From positions 62,001 through 126,000 of the forward strand of contig NZ_CAJSLV010000052.1 in NCBI RefSeq assembly GCF_907177275.1: 64,000 nucleotides of DNA, written 5' to 3'. Source of the stretch: Actinacidiphila cocklensis. Lineage in GTDB: Bacteria > Actinomycetota > Actinomycetes > Streptomycetales > Streptomycetaceae. This document shows positions 1 through 8,878 of the stretch, piece by piece. Within the stretch, counting starts at the first letter, position 1, and the number at the start of each line of letters is the position of its first letter. The notes beneath the pieces were generated by a model that saw only the letters and a list, made by a program, of their open reading frames with translations, made no database searches and had not been told where the DNA came from. The position numbers and the translations under genes were made by a program.

Positions 1-798
1 CACCGGGTGCGGGTGCCTGGACTCGACCAGGAAGAACGCGGCGGTCGCCACGACCGCCACCCCCGCCGCGGCCCACCCGGCGCCGCCGCCCTCGACCACC
101 GCGAAGGTCAGCGCCGCCAGCGCGACGACCGCGGTGAGCTGGCCGGGCACGTCCAGCGGCGCCCGGCGGCGTTCGGTGCGGCCGCTGCGGGACGAGAGCC
201 ACAGGGCGAGCACCGCGAAGGGCAGGTTCACCAGGAAGATGCCGCGCCAGTTCCACGCCGTGGTCAGCGCGCCGCCGGCGACCGGGCCGAGCGCGATCGC
301 CGAGGAACCGCCCACCGCCCACAGCGAGATGGCCCTGGCCCGCCGGGCCGCGTCCGGGTAGGCCTGCCTGACCAGGGCGAGCGAGGACGGCAGGACGACC
401 GCGGCGGCCGCGCCCTGCAGCACCCTGGCGACGATGAGCACCCCGAGCCCGGGCGCCGCGCCGCAGGCGAGCGAGGCGACCGCGAAGACCGCGACACCGC
501 CGGTGAAGGCCCGCCCGGCGCCGATCCGGTCGGACAGCGCGCCGGTGGACAGCATCAGCGCGGCGAAGGCCAGCGTGTAGCCGTCCACCACCCACTGCAG
601 CGCGGACAGCCCGCCGTGCAGGTCGCCGCCGATCGCGGGCAGCGCCACGTTGACCACGGAGGCGTCGAGGGTGATGAGGAAGAAGCCGAGCAGCGCGGCG
701 GCCAGGGTGCGGCCGGCCGCCACGGGGCGCCCGGACGGTGCCCGGTCCCCGGTGGGGGAGGGGAGCAGCCCGGCGCGTGCGGTGAGTTCGGGTGGCAT
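1..798 (-). CDS. DHA2-type MFS multidrug exporter (3' end outside window)
   Basis: The 266 N-terminal residues of a drug:H+ antiporter of the EmrB/QacA (DHA2) class are visible. After a short polar N-terminus, hydrophobic segments follow in MFS order. They include the helix 1 signature LITLDASVVNVALPAI and the helix 4-5 region with RVLQGAAAAVVLPSSLALV, the usual DHA2 antiporter motifs. Start chosen at the ATG at 798, because the protein then begins just before the first helix. It is divergent from the GlxA-type regulator, so it may be that regulator's target. The C-terminal half lies beyond position 1. Substrate unknown. Confidence 0.85.
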   Translation of the reverse strand, partial: MPPELTARAGLLPSPTGDRAPSGRPVAAGRTLAAALLGFFLITLDASVVNVALPAIGGDLHGGLSALQWVVDGYTLAFAALMLSTGALSDRIGAGRAFTGGVAVFAVASLACGAAPGLGVLIVARVLQGAAAAVVLPSSLALVRQAYPDAARRARAISLWAVGGSSAIALGPVAGGALTTAWNWRGIFLVNLPFAVLALWLSSRSGRTERRRAPLDVPGQLTAVVALAALTFAVVEGGGAGWAAAGVAVVATAAFFLVESRHPHPV

Positions 799-827
799 GC
801 CCACCAGCGTGGCCGTGCCCGCCGCCG

Positions 828-834
828 TACAGTA
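828..834. promoter_or_regulatory. overlapping divergent -10 boxes (TACAGTA)
   Basis: TACAGTA reads as a TANNNT -10 box in both directions: TACAGT towards the GlxA-type regulator and TACTGT towards the MFS exporter. The two transcripts would compete for one site. No clear -35 hexamer is seen on either side. Inferred from sequence only. Confidence 0.35.
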
Positions 835-869
835 GTGGCCGCAATGCCAAACACCCGGAGGTTCTGGCC

Positions 870-1898
870 ATGCCCGTGACGTCCGCCCCGGCCACCGCGG
901 TATCCGGTGTGGCCGCCGCGTCCGCGCGGCCCGGTGCCGCCCGCCGCCCGCACCGCGTCGCGGTCATCGGCGCCCAGCCGGTGTCCATGTTCAACCTCGC
1001 CGTCCCTGACATGCTCTTCGCCAAGGTCGAGGTGGACGGCCGGCCCGGCTACGAGGTCGAGCTGTGCACCCCCGAGCCCGGCGTCGTCGGCACCAGCGGC
1101 GGCGCCGACATCGTGATCCGCAGCGGGCTCGACGCGGTGGAGCGGGCCGACACCGTGATCGTGGCGGGCACCGGCTCCCGGGCGGACCCCGACCCGCGGG
1201 TGCTGGCCGCGCTGCGCGCCGCCGCGGCGGCCGGCAAGCGGATCGCCTCGATCTGCACCGGCGCCTTCCTGCTGGCCGAGGCGGGCCTGCTCGACGGCCG
1301 CAGGGCCACCACGTACTGGACCTACACCGGCGAGTTCACCGAGCGCTACCCGGCCGTCGACGTGCAGCCCGACGTCCTGTTCGTGCAGGACGGCCCGCTG
1401 GTGACGTCGTCGGGATACGCGGCGGGCATCGACCTGTGCCTGCACATCATCCGCACCGACTACGGCGCCGCCGTCGCCAACAGCGTGGCACGGCACGCGC
1501 TGGTGGCACCCGTACGGCCGGGCGGCCAGGCGCAGTTCACCGAGACGCCGCTGCCCGCCGAGACGGGCACGTCCCTCGCCGAGACCCGCGCCTGGGCGAT
1601 GACCCGGCTCGACCAGCCGCTCACCCTGACCGACCTGGCCCGGCACGCGGCCGTCAGCGTCCGCACCCTGACCCGGCGCTTCCACGCCGAGACCGGGCTC
1701 AGCCCGCTGCAGTGGCTGCTGCACCAGCGGCTGGAGCGGGCGCGCGAGCTGCTGGAGACCACCGCGCTGCCGGTCGACCTGGTCGCCAGGGCCAGCGGCC
1801 TGGGCACCGCGGACTCGCTGCGCCAGCACCTGCTGCGCCGGGTCGGCCTGACCCCCAGCGACTACCGCAGCAGTTTCAGCCGGCTGACCGCGGTCTGA
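870..1898 (+). CDS. GlxA-family transcriptional regulator (DJ-1/PfpI plus AraC HTH)
   Basis: A 342-residue cytoplasmic regulator. Residues about 30-200 form a class I amidotransferase-like DJ-1/PfpI domain with the nucleophile-elbow segment ASICTGAFLLAEAGLLDGR. The C-terminal ~100 residues are an AraC-type double helix-turn-helix, with DLARHAAVSVRTLTRRFHAE in the first HTH and the family ending RVGLTPSDYR. Start at ATG 870 is preceded by GGAG nine bases upstream; an earlier in-frame start at 792 lacks a good site. In this family the DJ-1 domain senses a small molecule rather than acting as a protease. Divergence from the exporter suggests it controls that gene. Ligand unknown. Confidence 0.9.
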   Translation: MPVTSAPATAVSGVAAASARPGAARRPHRVAVIGAQPVSMFNLAVPDMLFAKVEVDGRPGYEVELCTPEPGVVGTSGGADIVIRSGLDAVERADTVIVAGTGSRADPDPRVLAALRAAAAAGKRIASICTGAFLLAEAGLLDGRRATTYWTYTGEFTERYPAVDVQPDVLFVQDGPLVTSSGYAAGIDLCLHIIRTDYGAAVANSVARHALVAPVRPGGQAQFTETPLPAETGTSLAETRAWAMTRLDQPLTLTDLARHAAVSVRTLTRRFHAETGLSPLQWLLHQRLERARELLETTALPVDLVARASGLGTADSLRQHLLRRVGLTPSDYRSSFSRLTAV

Positions 1899-1925
1899 CG
1901 GCGCCCGACCTCGTACAGTGCGGTC

Positions 1926-3005
1926 ATGGGCGACGTGCTGCACATCAGAGGCCGGATCCTGGCGGGACCGGACGACGTACGCGACGAACTGTGGGTGGTC
2001 GGCGGCCGGATCAGCTACGAGCGGCCGGCCGCGGAGGCCGTCGCCGTCGAGGGCTGGGTGCTGCCCGGCCTCGTCGACGCGCACTGCCACGTCGGCCTGG
2101 ACGCGCACGGGGCTGTCGACCGGGACACCGCGGAGAAGCAGGCGCTCACCGAACGGGACGCGGGCGCACTGCTGTTGCGGGACGCCGGGTCGCCCAGCGA
2201 CACCCGCTGGACCGACGCGCGCGACGACCTGCCGCGGATCATCAGGGCGGGCCGGCACATCGCCCGCACCCGCCGCTACATCCGCAACTACGCCCACGAG
2301 ATCGAGCCGGGCGACCTGGCCGTGTACGTACGCAGGGAGGCCAGGCGCGGCGACGGCTGGGTGAAGCTGGTCGGCGACTGGATCGACCGGGACACGGGCG
2401 ACCTGGCCCCCTGCTGGCCCAAGGACGCGCTGGCCGAGGCGATCGCGGCCGCCCACCAGGAGGGTGCCCGGGTCACCGCGCACTGCTTCGCCGAGGACTC
2501 GCTCGCCGACCTGGTGACCGCGGGCATCGACTGCGTCGAGCACGCCACCGGGCTCACCGACGAGACGGTGCCGCTGTTCGCCGAGCACGGCGTCGCGATC
2601 GTGCCGACGCTGGTCAACATCGCGACCTTCCCGCGGCTCGCGGCCGCCGGCGAGGCCAAGTTCCCGCGCTGGTCGGACCACTTGCGCACGCTGCACGCCC
2701 GCAGGCACGAGACCGTGCGCAACGCCTACGACGCCGGCATCGCCGTCTACACCGGCACGGACGCCGGCGGCGGCCTGCCGCACGGGCTGATCGCCGCCGA
2801 GGTCGAGGAGCTGGTCACCGCGGGGCTGCCGGTCGAGGCGGCGCTGTCCGCGGCGACCTGGGGCGCCCGCAAGTGGCTCGGCCGCCCCGGCCTGACCGAG
2901 GGCGCACCGGCCGACCTGGTCGTCTACGACGCCGACCCGCGCGCCGACGTCCGGGTGCTGGCGGCGCCGCGCCGGATCGTGCTGCGCGGCAACGTCGTCG
3001 GCTGA
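1926..3005 (+). CDS. amidohydrolase family protein (metal-dependent hydrolase)
   Basis: A 359-residue TIM-barrel amidohydrolase of the imidazolonepropionase/prolidase-like group. Metal-site residues are visible in order: His53-x-His55 (DAHCHVG), Lys147 (GWVKLVGDW, probably the carboxylated bridging lysine), His186 (TAHCF), His206 (EHATG) and Asp279 (GTDAGG). A small beta-sandwich is formed by the N- and C-terminal ends (ADLVVYDADP near the end). Substrate cannot be told; family members cleave cyclic amides or Xaa-Pro-type peptides. TACAGT lies exactly six bases before ATG 1926, so the mRNA is probably leaderless. Confidence 0.88.
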   Translation: MGDVLHIRGRILAGPDDVRDELWVVGGRISYERPAAEAVAVEGWVLPGLVDAHCHVGLDAHGAVDRDTAEKQALTERDAGALLLRDAGSPSDTRWTDARDDLPRIIRAGRHIARTRRYIRNYAHEIEPGDLAVYVRREARRGDGWVKLVGDWIDRDTGDLAPCWPKDALAEAIAAAHQEGARVTAHCFAEDSLADLVTAGIDCVEHATGLTDETVPLFAEHGVAIVPTLVNIATFPRLAAAGEAKFPRWSDHLRTLHARRHETVRNAYDAGIAVYTGTDAGGGLPHGLIAAEVEELVTAGLPVEAALSAATWGARKWLGRPGLTEGAPADLVVYDADPRADVRVLAAPRRIVLRGNVVG

Positions 3006-3356
3006 CCGGCCGGACGCCTTCGCACGGTACGCGGCCTGCCGCCGGTGCGCGGGCGCCCTGCTGACGCGGCCGTAACGCGGTGCCACGGTGGCGCGTTGGG
3101 TATGGCCGCGCGACCCGGCAGGTCAACCGGGATGCAGCCGTGCTCCGTACGGGTGGGCGACGCGCGGGAGCCGCCGTGCAGTGGAATTCGAAGATGCTGA
3201 CGGAAACCACCCTTATGGGTGAACTGGCGGCGCGTAGCCGCTAATTCACTCTCAGTGCGTAAACATGGCTGCGCTAAGCCCCGGCAGCTGTCCTCAGCAA
3301 CACCCTGCCGCCGGGGAGTCCGTCGTTCCCGATGTCACCCGTGGGGGTCCCACACC
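3006..3356 (+). promoter_or_regulatory. 351-bp leader with alternative hairpins before the LAETG-anchored protein gene
   Basis: No gene is seen. Three inverted repeats lie close together. CACCC-TTAT-GGGTG spans 3208-3221. A bipartite stem spans 3219-3249, with GTGAA/TTCAC outside and GCGGC/GCCGC inside. CCCCGG...CCGGGG flanks about 3279-3316. The first two share bases 3219-3221, so they exclude each other, as in a switch. The ligand, if any, is unknown, and I could not match a known riboswitch consensus. Confidence 0.35.
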
Positions 3357-4586
3357 GTGTACCGCACCATCAACTTCCGCCTGCCCGCCCGCCGTCCGGC
3401 CGCCGCCATCGGCGCGGCCGTCGCCCTCGCCGCCGGCGCCGCGGCCTTCGCCCCCGCCGTGCAGGCGGCGCCCGCCACCGCCGCGGGCGGCGGCACGTCC
3501 GGCGCGGCCGTGCTGCGGGCCGGCCTCGACCTCTCGCTGCTCGGGCGGGCCGTGGACGTACCCGTGAACGTCTCGCTGAACGACGTGCACGCGCCCGCCG
3601 ACGCCCGGCAGACCGCGCTCACCGTGAGGGTCGGCAGCGGTGTGGAGGGCGGGCGCGGCGTCAGCATCCTGCGGGCCGACGTGGCCACCGCGAACGCCAC
3701 CGCCGACGCGCGCAAGGCCGAGGGCTACGCCAACGTCGTGCACGCCCAGGTCCATGTGCCGGGCCTGCCGCTGCTCGCCCTGGTCAAGGCCGACGTGATC
3801 ACCGCCAAGGCCACCTGCGAGGCCGGCCACCGGCCCACCGCCCACTCGGAACTGCTCGGGCTGACCGTGCTCGGGCAGCGGGTCACGCTCGGCGCGGTCG
3901 GCACGACGAACCTGGACGTCCCCGGGGTCGGCCGGGTGAGCCTGGACCTCACCAGGACCTCGACCACCTCCGCGTCTGCGGCCGCCACCGCGCTGCGGCT
4001 CAGCCTGCACCTCAACCCGCTGAGCCTGGGCGTGGCCGAGATCCGCGGCGAGGTCACGCTGGCGCAGGCGAGCTGCACGACCCCGCACAAGGGCGGTTCC
4101 ACGTCCGGCGGTTCGACCACCGGGTCGACGTCGGGCTCGACGACCGGGTCGACCGCCGGGTCCACTTCCGGGTCCACGACGGGATCGACCACCGGGTCGA
4201 CCGCCGGCTCCACGTCCGGCGGTGGCCACAACGGCGGTTCCACGACCGGCGGTTCGACCAGCGGCGGCACCAACGGCTCGACGGCCGGCAGCTCCGGCGG
4301 CAGCGGTTCGTCGGGTTCGACGGGTTCGTCGGGCTCCTCCGGCCCGAACGGCGGCGCGGCCACCGGCGGCGCGTCCGGCGGCTCCGGCTCGGCCGGCACC
4401 TCCGGCGGTTCCGACGCCGTCGCCCAGACCTCCCCGGACACCGGCAACCTCGCCGAGACCGGCGCCAGTTCCTCCACCCCCTACCTGGCGATCGGTGCCG
4501 CGGGACTGGTCACCGCCGGAGCGGCGACGTATCTGCTGACCGCCCGCCGCCGCAGGACCGCGGCCACCGCCGATCCGAAGGACTGA
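3357..4586 (+). CDS. SCO1860-family LAETG-anchored surface protein
   Basis: A 409-residue secreted, sortase-anchored protein. Start chosen at GTG 3357: it gives a compact signal peptide (two-Arg n-region, Ala-rich core, AVQAAPA cleavage region) and has a G-rich site about ten bases upstream. A globular N-terminal part carries two cysteines (ATCEAG and QASCTT) that may form a disulphide. A long Gly/Ser/Thr repeat region follows, about residues 245-345. LAETG is at 365-369, the recognition motif of actinobacterial class E sortases, followed by a hydrophobic helix and RRRR. The family is known next to cobalamin genes in Streptomyces; its function is not known to me. Confidence 0.85.
   Translation: MYRTINFRLPARRPAAAIGAAVALAAGAAAFAPAVQAAPATAAGGGTSGAAVLRAGLDLSLLGRAVDVPVNVSLNDVHAPADARQTALTVRVGSGVEGGRGVSILRADVATANATADARKAEGYANVVHAQVHVPGLPLLALVKADVITAKATCEAGHRPTAHSELLGLTVLGQRVTLGAVGTTNLDVPGVGRVSLDLTRTSTTSASAAATALRLSLHLNPLSLGVAEIRGEVTLAQASCTTPHKGGSTSGGSTTGSTSGSTTGSTAGSTSGSTTGSTTGSTAGSTSGGGHNGGSTTGGSTSGGTNGSTAGSSGGSGSSGSTGSSGSSGPNGGAATGGASGGSGSAGTSGGSDAVAQTSPDTGNLAETGASSSTPYLAIGAAGLVTAGAATYLLTARRRRTAATADPKD
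4090..4350 (+). repeat. in-gene Gly-Ser-Thr coding repeat
   Basis: Degenerate short direct repeats encoding (S/T)TGST, SGST and SGGS units form the wall-spanning stalk of the LAETG-anchored protein. Repeat-rich spacers of this type are prone to length change by recombination. Confidence 0.75.
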
Positions 4587-4794
4587 CGGGATACCGAGAC
4601 AGACCCGTAGCAAGGTCACAAGGGGGGAACGAATGCCTCCGGGGCGGCGTCCTACCACGGACGCCGCCCTCTAGGCTTTCCCCGAGACCGGCAACTCGGC
4701 CAGAGGTCCGGCCGGTTGGCGCGGGTCCGGCTCAGCCCGGCGCTGAGTGCTGCGGACACGGTGGGCGCTGAGCACAGAGGCGGGCGGGGCAGGT

Positions 4795-7700
4795 ATGACG
4801 GACGGGCTTTTCGCGGGGCGCTACCAGCTGGAAGAGCTGCTCGGCGCCGGGGGCATGGCCCGCGTCCACCGGGCGCAGGACACCCGGATGGGCCGCACCG
4901 TCGCCGTCAAGACACTGCTGCCCGAGCTGGCCGGCGACCCCGACGCGCGGCGCCGCTTCGCCCGCGAGGCCCAGGCGGCGGGCGCGCTCAACCACCCCGG
5001 GATCGTGACCGTCCACGACCAGGACGAGGTCCGCGACGGCGACGAGGTGGTGCCCTACCTCGTCATGGAGTACGTCCGCGGCGGCACCCTGTCCCAGGTC
5101 CTGCGCCGGCAGACGTACTTCGCCCCGGAGCGCGCGGTGCGGATCGCCTGCGACATCCTCGACGCGCTCGCCCACGCGCACCGCCACGGCACCGTCCACC
5201 GCGACGTGAAGCCCGCGAACGTCATGGTCACCACGGAAGGCGTCGTCAAGGTCGCTGACTTCGGTATCGCCCGCGTCCTGGACACCGACTCCCGGCTGAC
5301 CACCACGGGGTCCGCGATCGGCACCCCCAGCTACATGTCGCCCGAGCAGATCAACGGCGCCGAGGTGGACGCCCGCAGCGACGTCTACGCGGTCGGCTGT
5401 GTCCTGACCGAACTGCTCACCGGACGGCCGCCGTTCACCGACGGCAACCCGATCAACCTGATGTACTGGCACGTCCACACCGCGCCGCCCGCCCCGTCGG
5501 CCCGCAACCCGCGGGTGCCGCAGGAGCTGGACGCGCTGGTGCTCACCGCACTGGCCAAGGACCCGGCGGCCCGGCACTTCGACGCCGCGGTCTTCCGCGA
5601 CCGGCTGCGCAACTGGCTGACGGCGTCCGGCCATTCGGCACTGCTGGCCGGCCCCGCCGTGCCGCCGGCGGACGACCGGTCGACCCGCCCGCTGGGTGCC
5701 GGCGGCGACCCGCGGGCCACCTTCGGCGCCGGCGGCGGACTCCCCGCCGCCCCGGCCGCGCAGACCCCGGCCACCCCCGCGCAGCCGCACACACCCCCGC
5801 CGACGCCGCCGGCGAACCCCTTCGGCGCCGTTCCCGCCGAGTCCACCCCGCCGCCGCCCACGCCGGCCGAGCACCCGGCCTACGCGCTCAGGCCGCAGGT
5901 GCCGCTGCCGCCGCCGTACCATCCGGGCACCCCGCCGCCGCTCAACGGACCGAGCGCCACGGGGGAGTTCGACCCGGCACGGCGGGCCAGGCGGCGCTGG
6001 ATCGCCGGGGTGTCCGGGCTCGCGGTGGCCGCCGTCGCGGCGACCGTGACCTACGTCTTCGTCCCCCTCGACGGGGGCGGCGGAGGCGGCGACGACCCGA
6101 CGACGCCGCCCACCGGCCCGACGGTCCACCTCGCCCAGGACGCCGCGCTGAAGAGGCACGGCGGCAAGGAGGGCGCCGGATACGGCGGCGGCCTCGACGG
6201 GGTGGTCAAGCCGTCCGTCAAGACGGGCGGCACCCTGCAACTGGCCGCGTCCACCACCGAGGAGGGCATGCTCGACCCGGCGCGCACCTACTCGCAGCCG
6301 TCGTGGAACCTGCAGCGCCTCTACCTGCGCAAACTGGTGGACTACGCGCCGATGCCCGGCCCCGCCGGGCGCAAGCTGATGCCCGACCTCGCCACCGACA
6401 CCGGGCGGGTCAGCTCCGACGGCTACACCTGGACCTTCACCCTCAAGTCCGGCCTCACCTACGAGGACGGCAGCCCCATCAGGTCCCAGGACATCAAGTA
6501 CGGCATCGAACGGACCTTCGACCGTACGGAGTTCGGCACGGGACCCAGCTACTTCGCGGACCTGCTCGACCAGGGCCAGAACTACCAGGGACCCTACAAG
6601 GACACCGACCCGGACAAGCTGGGCCTGCGCTCGATCGCCACGCCTGACGCGTCCACCATCGTCTTCACCCTCTCCAAGCCCTTCGCCGACTTCCGCTACG
6701 TGCTGGCGATGTCGATGGCCGCGCCCATCCCGCCCGCGCGGGACACGAACGACGGCAGGGACTTCCAGGACAAGCCGTTCAGCAGCGGCCCGTACAAGAT
6801 CGCGAGCTACACCCAGGACAGCTCGCTGCACCTGGTCCGCAACCCGCACTGGAAGCCGTCGACCGACCCCATCCGCTCCGCACTGCCCGACGCGATCGAC
6901 CTGCGGTACTACAGCAGCCAGGACGCCGTCGAGGACGCGCTGCTGTCCGGTTCCGCCGACCTGGACCTCAACGCGCAGACGCTGTCCGACGGCGCCGAGG
7001 CCAAGCTGCTCAACGACCCCGACCTGAAGAGCCGCGCCGACCTGGTCTACAACGGCGCCACCCGCTACCTGTCCCTGCAGACGACCGTCGCGCCCTTCGA
7101 CAACCAGAAGTGCCGCTGGGCCATCCAGTACGCCGTCGACCGCTCGCAGATACGGGCCGTGCTCGGCGGGCAGTACAACGGCGGCGATGTCGCCACCACG
7201 TTGCTGCCCCCGGTCACCGACGGCTACGACGTGGACGCCCACCCCTTCGGCTACAGCGACGGCGCCGCCTACCCGACCGAGGCCAAGCAGCAGCTGGCGG
7301 CCTGCGGCAAGCCGAGCGGCTTCGACGTCACCCTCGCAGGACCGAACAACTCGCCGCGGCTCCAGGACGCGATGCTGGCCATCCAGCACGCCCTGGCCGC
7401 GGTCGGCATCAAGGTCAAGATCGTGCAGGTGGACGCGGCCACCTACTACCCCACCCTGACCTCGCCCGCGAAGCTCAAGCAGGCCGGCTGGGGCATGGCC
7501 CTGACCGTCTGGGCCGCCGACTGGCCCACCGGCGGCGGCTTCCTGCGCACCCTGGTCCAGCCCGGCAGCCCCAACAACTACGCGTCCCTGGACGACACCG
7601 ACCTCAACGGCATCGTCGAGAAGGCCGACACCCTCACCGACCCCACCGCGGCCGAAGCGCAGTGGAAGGAGGCCGACAAGGCCACGATGCGCGACTCCAC

Positions 7701-7818
7701 GATGGTGCCGCTGGTCTACGCCCGCCACCTCGTCTACCGCGGCAGCCGCCTGACCAACGCCTACCAGCAGCAGGTGTTCGGCGGAATCGACCTCACCGCA
7801 CTGGGAGTTCAGTCCTAG
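4795..7818 (+). CDS. receptor-like Ser/Thr kinase fused to extracellular peptide-type solute-binding domain
   Basis: A 1007-residue one-pass membrane protein. Residues about 10-275 are a Hanks-type kinase: glycine loop GAGGMARV, catalytic Lys39 (VAVK), HRDVKPANV near 137-145, DFG near 155 and MSPEQ. A Pro/Ala-rich juxtamembrane linker (about 290-400) leads to a transmembrane helix at about 403-423. From about 478 to the end is a family 5 (oligopeptide/DppA-like) solute-binding domain, recognisable from GGTLQLA, the YTWTFTLKSGLTYEDGSP segment and YNGATRYLSLQT. The kinase is inside and the binder outside, which implies ligand-triggered phosphorylation. Start ATG 4795 follows GGGGCAGG. The last 26 bases overlap cobC end to end. 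Confidence 0.9.
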   Translation: MTDGLFAGRYQLEELLGAGGMARVHRAQDTRMGRTVAVKTLLPELAGDPDARRRFAREAQAAGALNHPGIVTVHDQDEVRDGDEVVPYLVMEYVRGGTLSQVLRRQTYFAPERAVRIACDILDALAHAHRHGTVHRDVKPANVMVTTEGVVKVADFGIARVLDTDSRLTTTGSAIGTPSYMSPEQINGAEVDARSDVYAVGCVLTELLTGRPPFTDGNPINLMYWHVHTAPPAPSARNPRVPQELDALVLTALAKDPAARHFDAAVFRDRLRNWLTASGHSALLAGPAVPPADDRSTRPLGAGGDPRATFGAGGGLPAAPAAQTPATPAQPHTPPPTPPANPFGAVPAESTPPPPTPAEHPAYALRPQVPLPPPYHPGTPPPLNGPSATGEFDPARRARRRWIAGVSGLAVAAVAATVTYVFVPLDGGGGGGDDPTTPPTGPTVHLAQDAALKRHGGKEGAGYGGGLDGVVKPSVKTGGTLQLAASTTEEGMLDPARTYSQPSWNLQRLYLRKLVDYAPMPGPAGRKLMPDLATDTGRVSSDGYTWTFTLKSGLTYEDGSPIRSQDIKYGIERTFDRTEFGTGPSYFADLLDQGQNYQGPYKDTDPDKLGLRSIATPDASTIVFTLSKPFADFRYVLAMSMAAPIPPARDTNDGRDFQDKPFSSGPYKIASYTQDSSLHLVRNPHWKPSTDPIRSALPDAIDLRYYSSQDAVEDALLSGSADLDLNAQTLSDGAEAKLLNDPDLKSRADLVYNGATRYLSLQTTVAPFDNQKCRWAIQYAVDRSQIRAVLGGQYNGGDVATTLLPPVTDGYDVDAHPFGYSDGAAYPTEAKQQLAACGKPSGFDVTLAGPNNSPRLQDAMLAIQHALAAVGIKVKIVQVDAATYYPTLTSPAKLKQAGWGMALTVWAADWPTGGGFLRTLVQPGSPNNYASLDDTDLNGIVEKADTLTDPTAAEAQWKEADKATMRDSTMVPLVYARHLVYRGSRLTNAYQQQVFGGIDLTALGVQS

Positions 7819-8878
7819 CCATGGCCAGCGCGTTGAGGAATCCGTCCGTGGTACGGCGGTCGCGCACCGCCACCCGCAGCCAGTCGGGGCCGAGACCCGG
7901 GAAGGTGTCGGCCCTGCGCACCGCGTAGCCCAGCGCCCGCAGCCGCTCCCTGACCTGCGCGCCCGCGGGCGTCTCCAGCAGCACGAAGGGCGCCGCCGGC
8001 GAGTCCCCTGCGACCCGGACCCCGGTGAAGTCCCGCAGCCGGGACAGCAGGTAGTCCCGGTCGGCCGCCACCTGCCCGGCCGCGGCGGCCGCCTCGGCGA
8101 GTGCCGCCGGCTCCATGCACGCGCGGGCCGCCGCCAGCGCCGGCGTGGAGACCGCCCACAGCGGCTGCGCGCGCTCCAGCTCCGCGAGCCGCTCGCGCGC
8201 GCCGAGGACGTAGCCGATCCGCAGCCCCGCGAGCCCCCAGGTCTTGGTGAGGCTGCGCAGCACCAGCAGCCCCGGCACGTCGCGCACCGCCGCCAGCGAC
8301 TCCGGCTCGCCCGGCACCGCGTCCATGAAGGCCTCGTCCACCACCAGCGTCCGCCCGGGCCGCGCCAACTGCCCTACGACGTCGGCCGGATGCAGCACCG
8401 ACGTCGGGTTGGTCGGATTGCCGAGCACGACCAGGTCGGCGTCCCGCGGCACCGCCGCGGGGTCCAGCCGGAAACCGTCCGCCGCCGACAGCAGCACCCG
8501 CTCCACCGGGTGCCCCGCGGCCCGCAGCGCCGCCTCCGGCTCGGTGAACTGCGGGTGCACCACGACCGCGTGCCGCGGCCGCGACGCCCTGGCAAGCAGC
8601 ACGAAGGCCTCCGCCGCACCCGCGGTCAGCAGCACCTCCCGCTCGTCCGCCCTGCCGTGCCGCAGAGCGACGGCCCGCCGGGCAGCGGTCCCGTCCGGGT
8701 AGCCGGCAAGTCCGGTCAGCGAAGCGGTGATCCGCTCGGCCAGCCACGAAGGCGGCGTTCCGGTACGGACGTTGACCGCCAGGTCCACCAGCCCCTCGCC
8801 GACCTCCGCGTCACCGTGGTGCGCCAGGTCGTACGCGTCGGCCGTAGGCTGCGCGCCGCGCTCAGTGGGTGTGAGCAT
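7793..8878 (-). CDS. cobC: CobC-type PLP-dependent aminotransferase/decarboxylase
   Basis: A 361-residue fold-type I PLP enzyme of the HisC/CobD (Rv2231c-like CobC) group. It has GAAEAFVLLA near the start of the large domain, NPTNPTSV (pyridine-binding Asn region), VVDEAF and the PLP lysine in SLTKTWGLAG. It probably makes the aminopropanol (phosphate) linker by decarboxylating threonine phosphate, or an analogous step in nucleotide-loop assembly. Start ATG 8878 overlaps the end of cbiX by 17 bases, so it is the last gene of the cob operon. Its 3' end overlaps the convergent kinase gene by 26 bases. HisC activity cannot be excluded, but the context favours cobalamin. Confidence 0.85.
   Translation of the reverse strand: MLTPTERGAQPTADAYDLAHHGDAEVGEGLVDLAVNVRTGTPPSWLAERITASLTGLAGYPDGTAARRAVALRHGRADEREVLLTAGAAEAFVLLARASRPRHAVVVHPQFTEPEAALRAAGHPVERVLLSAADGFRLDPAAVPRDADLVVLGNPTNPTSVLHPADVVGQLARPGRTLVVDEAFMDAVPGEPESLAAVRDVPGLLVLRSLTKTWGLAGLRIGYVLGARERLAELERAQPLWAVSTPALAAARACMEPAALAEAAAAAGQVAADRDYLLSRLRDFTGVRVAGDSPAAPFVLLETPAGAQVRERLRALGYAVRRADTFPGLGPDWLRVAVRDRRTTDGFLNALAMARTELPVR

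Noticed and set aside
555..3086. Long antisense open frame over the GlxA-type regulator and amidohydrolase genes
   Set aside because: Composition is arginine/glycine/alanine-rich without motifs, typical of high-G+C shadow frames; the sense strand encodes clear protein families.
3190..3320. Possible c-di-AMP (ydaO) riboswitch before the LAETG protein
   Set aside because: A GGGTGAA-like stretch is present but the other conserved blocks of ydaO leaders are missing or out of order.
4090..4350. CRISPR-like short repeats
   Set aside because: Units are degenerate Gly/Ser/Thr codons without unique spacers; they are the stalk of a surface protein.
4732..7728. Nearly 1000-codon antisense frame opposite the kinase-binder gene
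   Set aside because: Low-complexity Gly/Val/Arg sequence with no domain, lying exactly over a well-supported gene.
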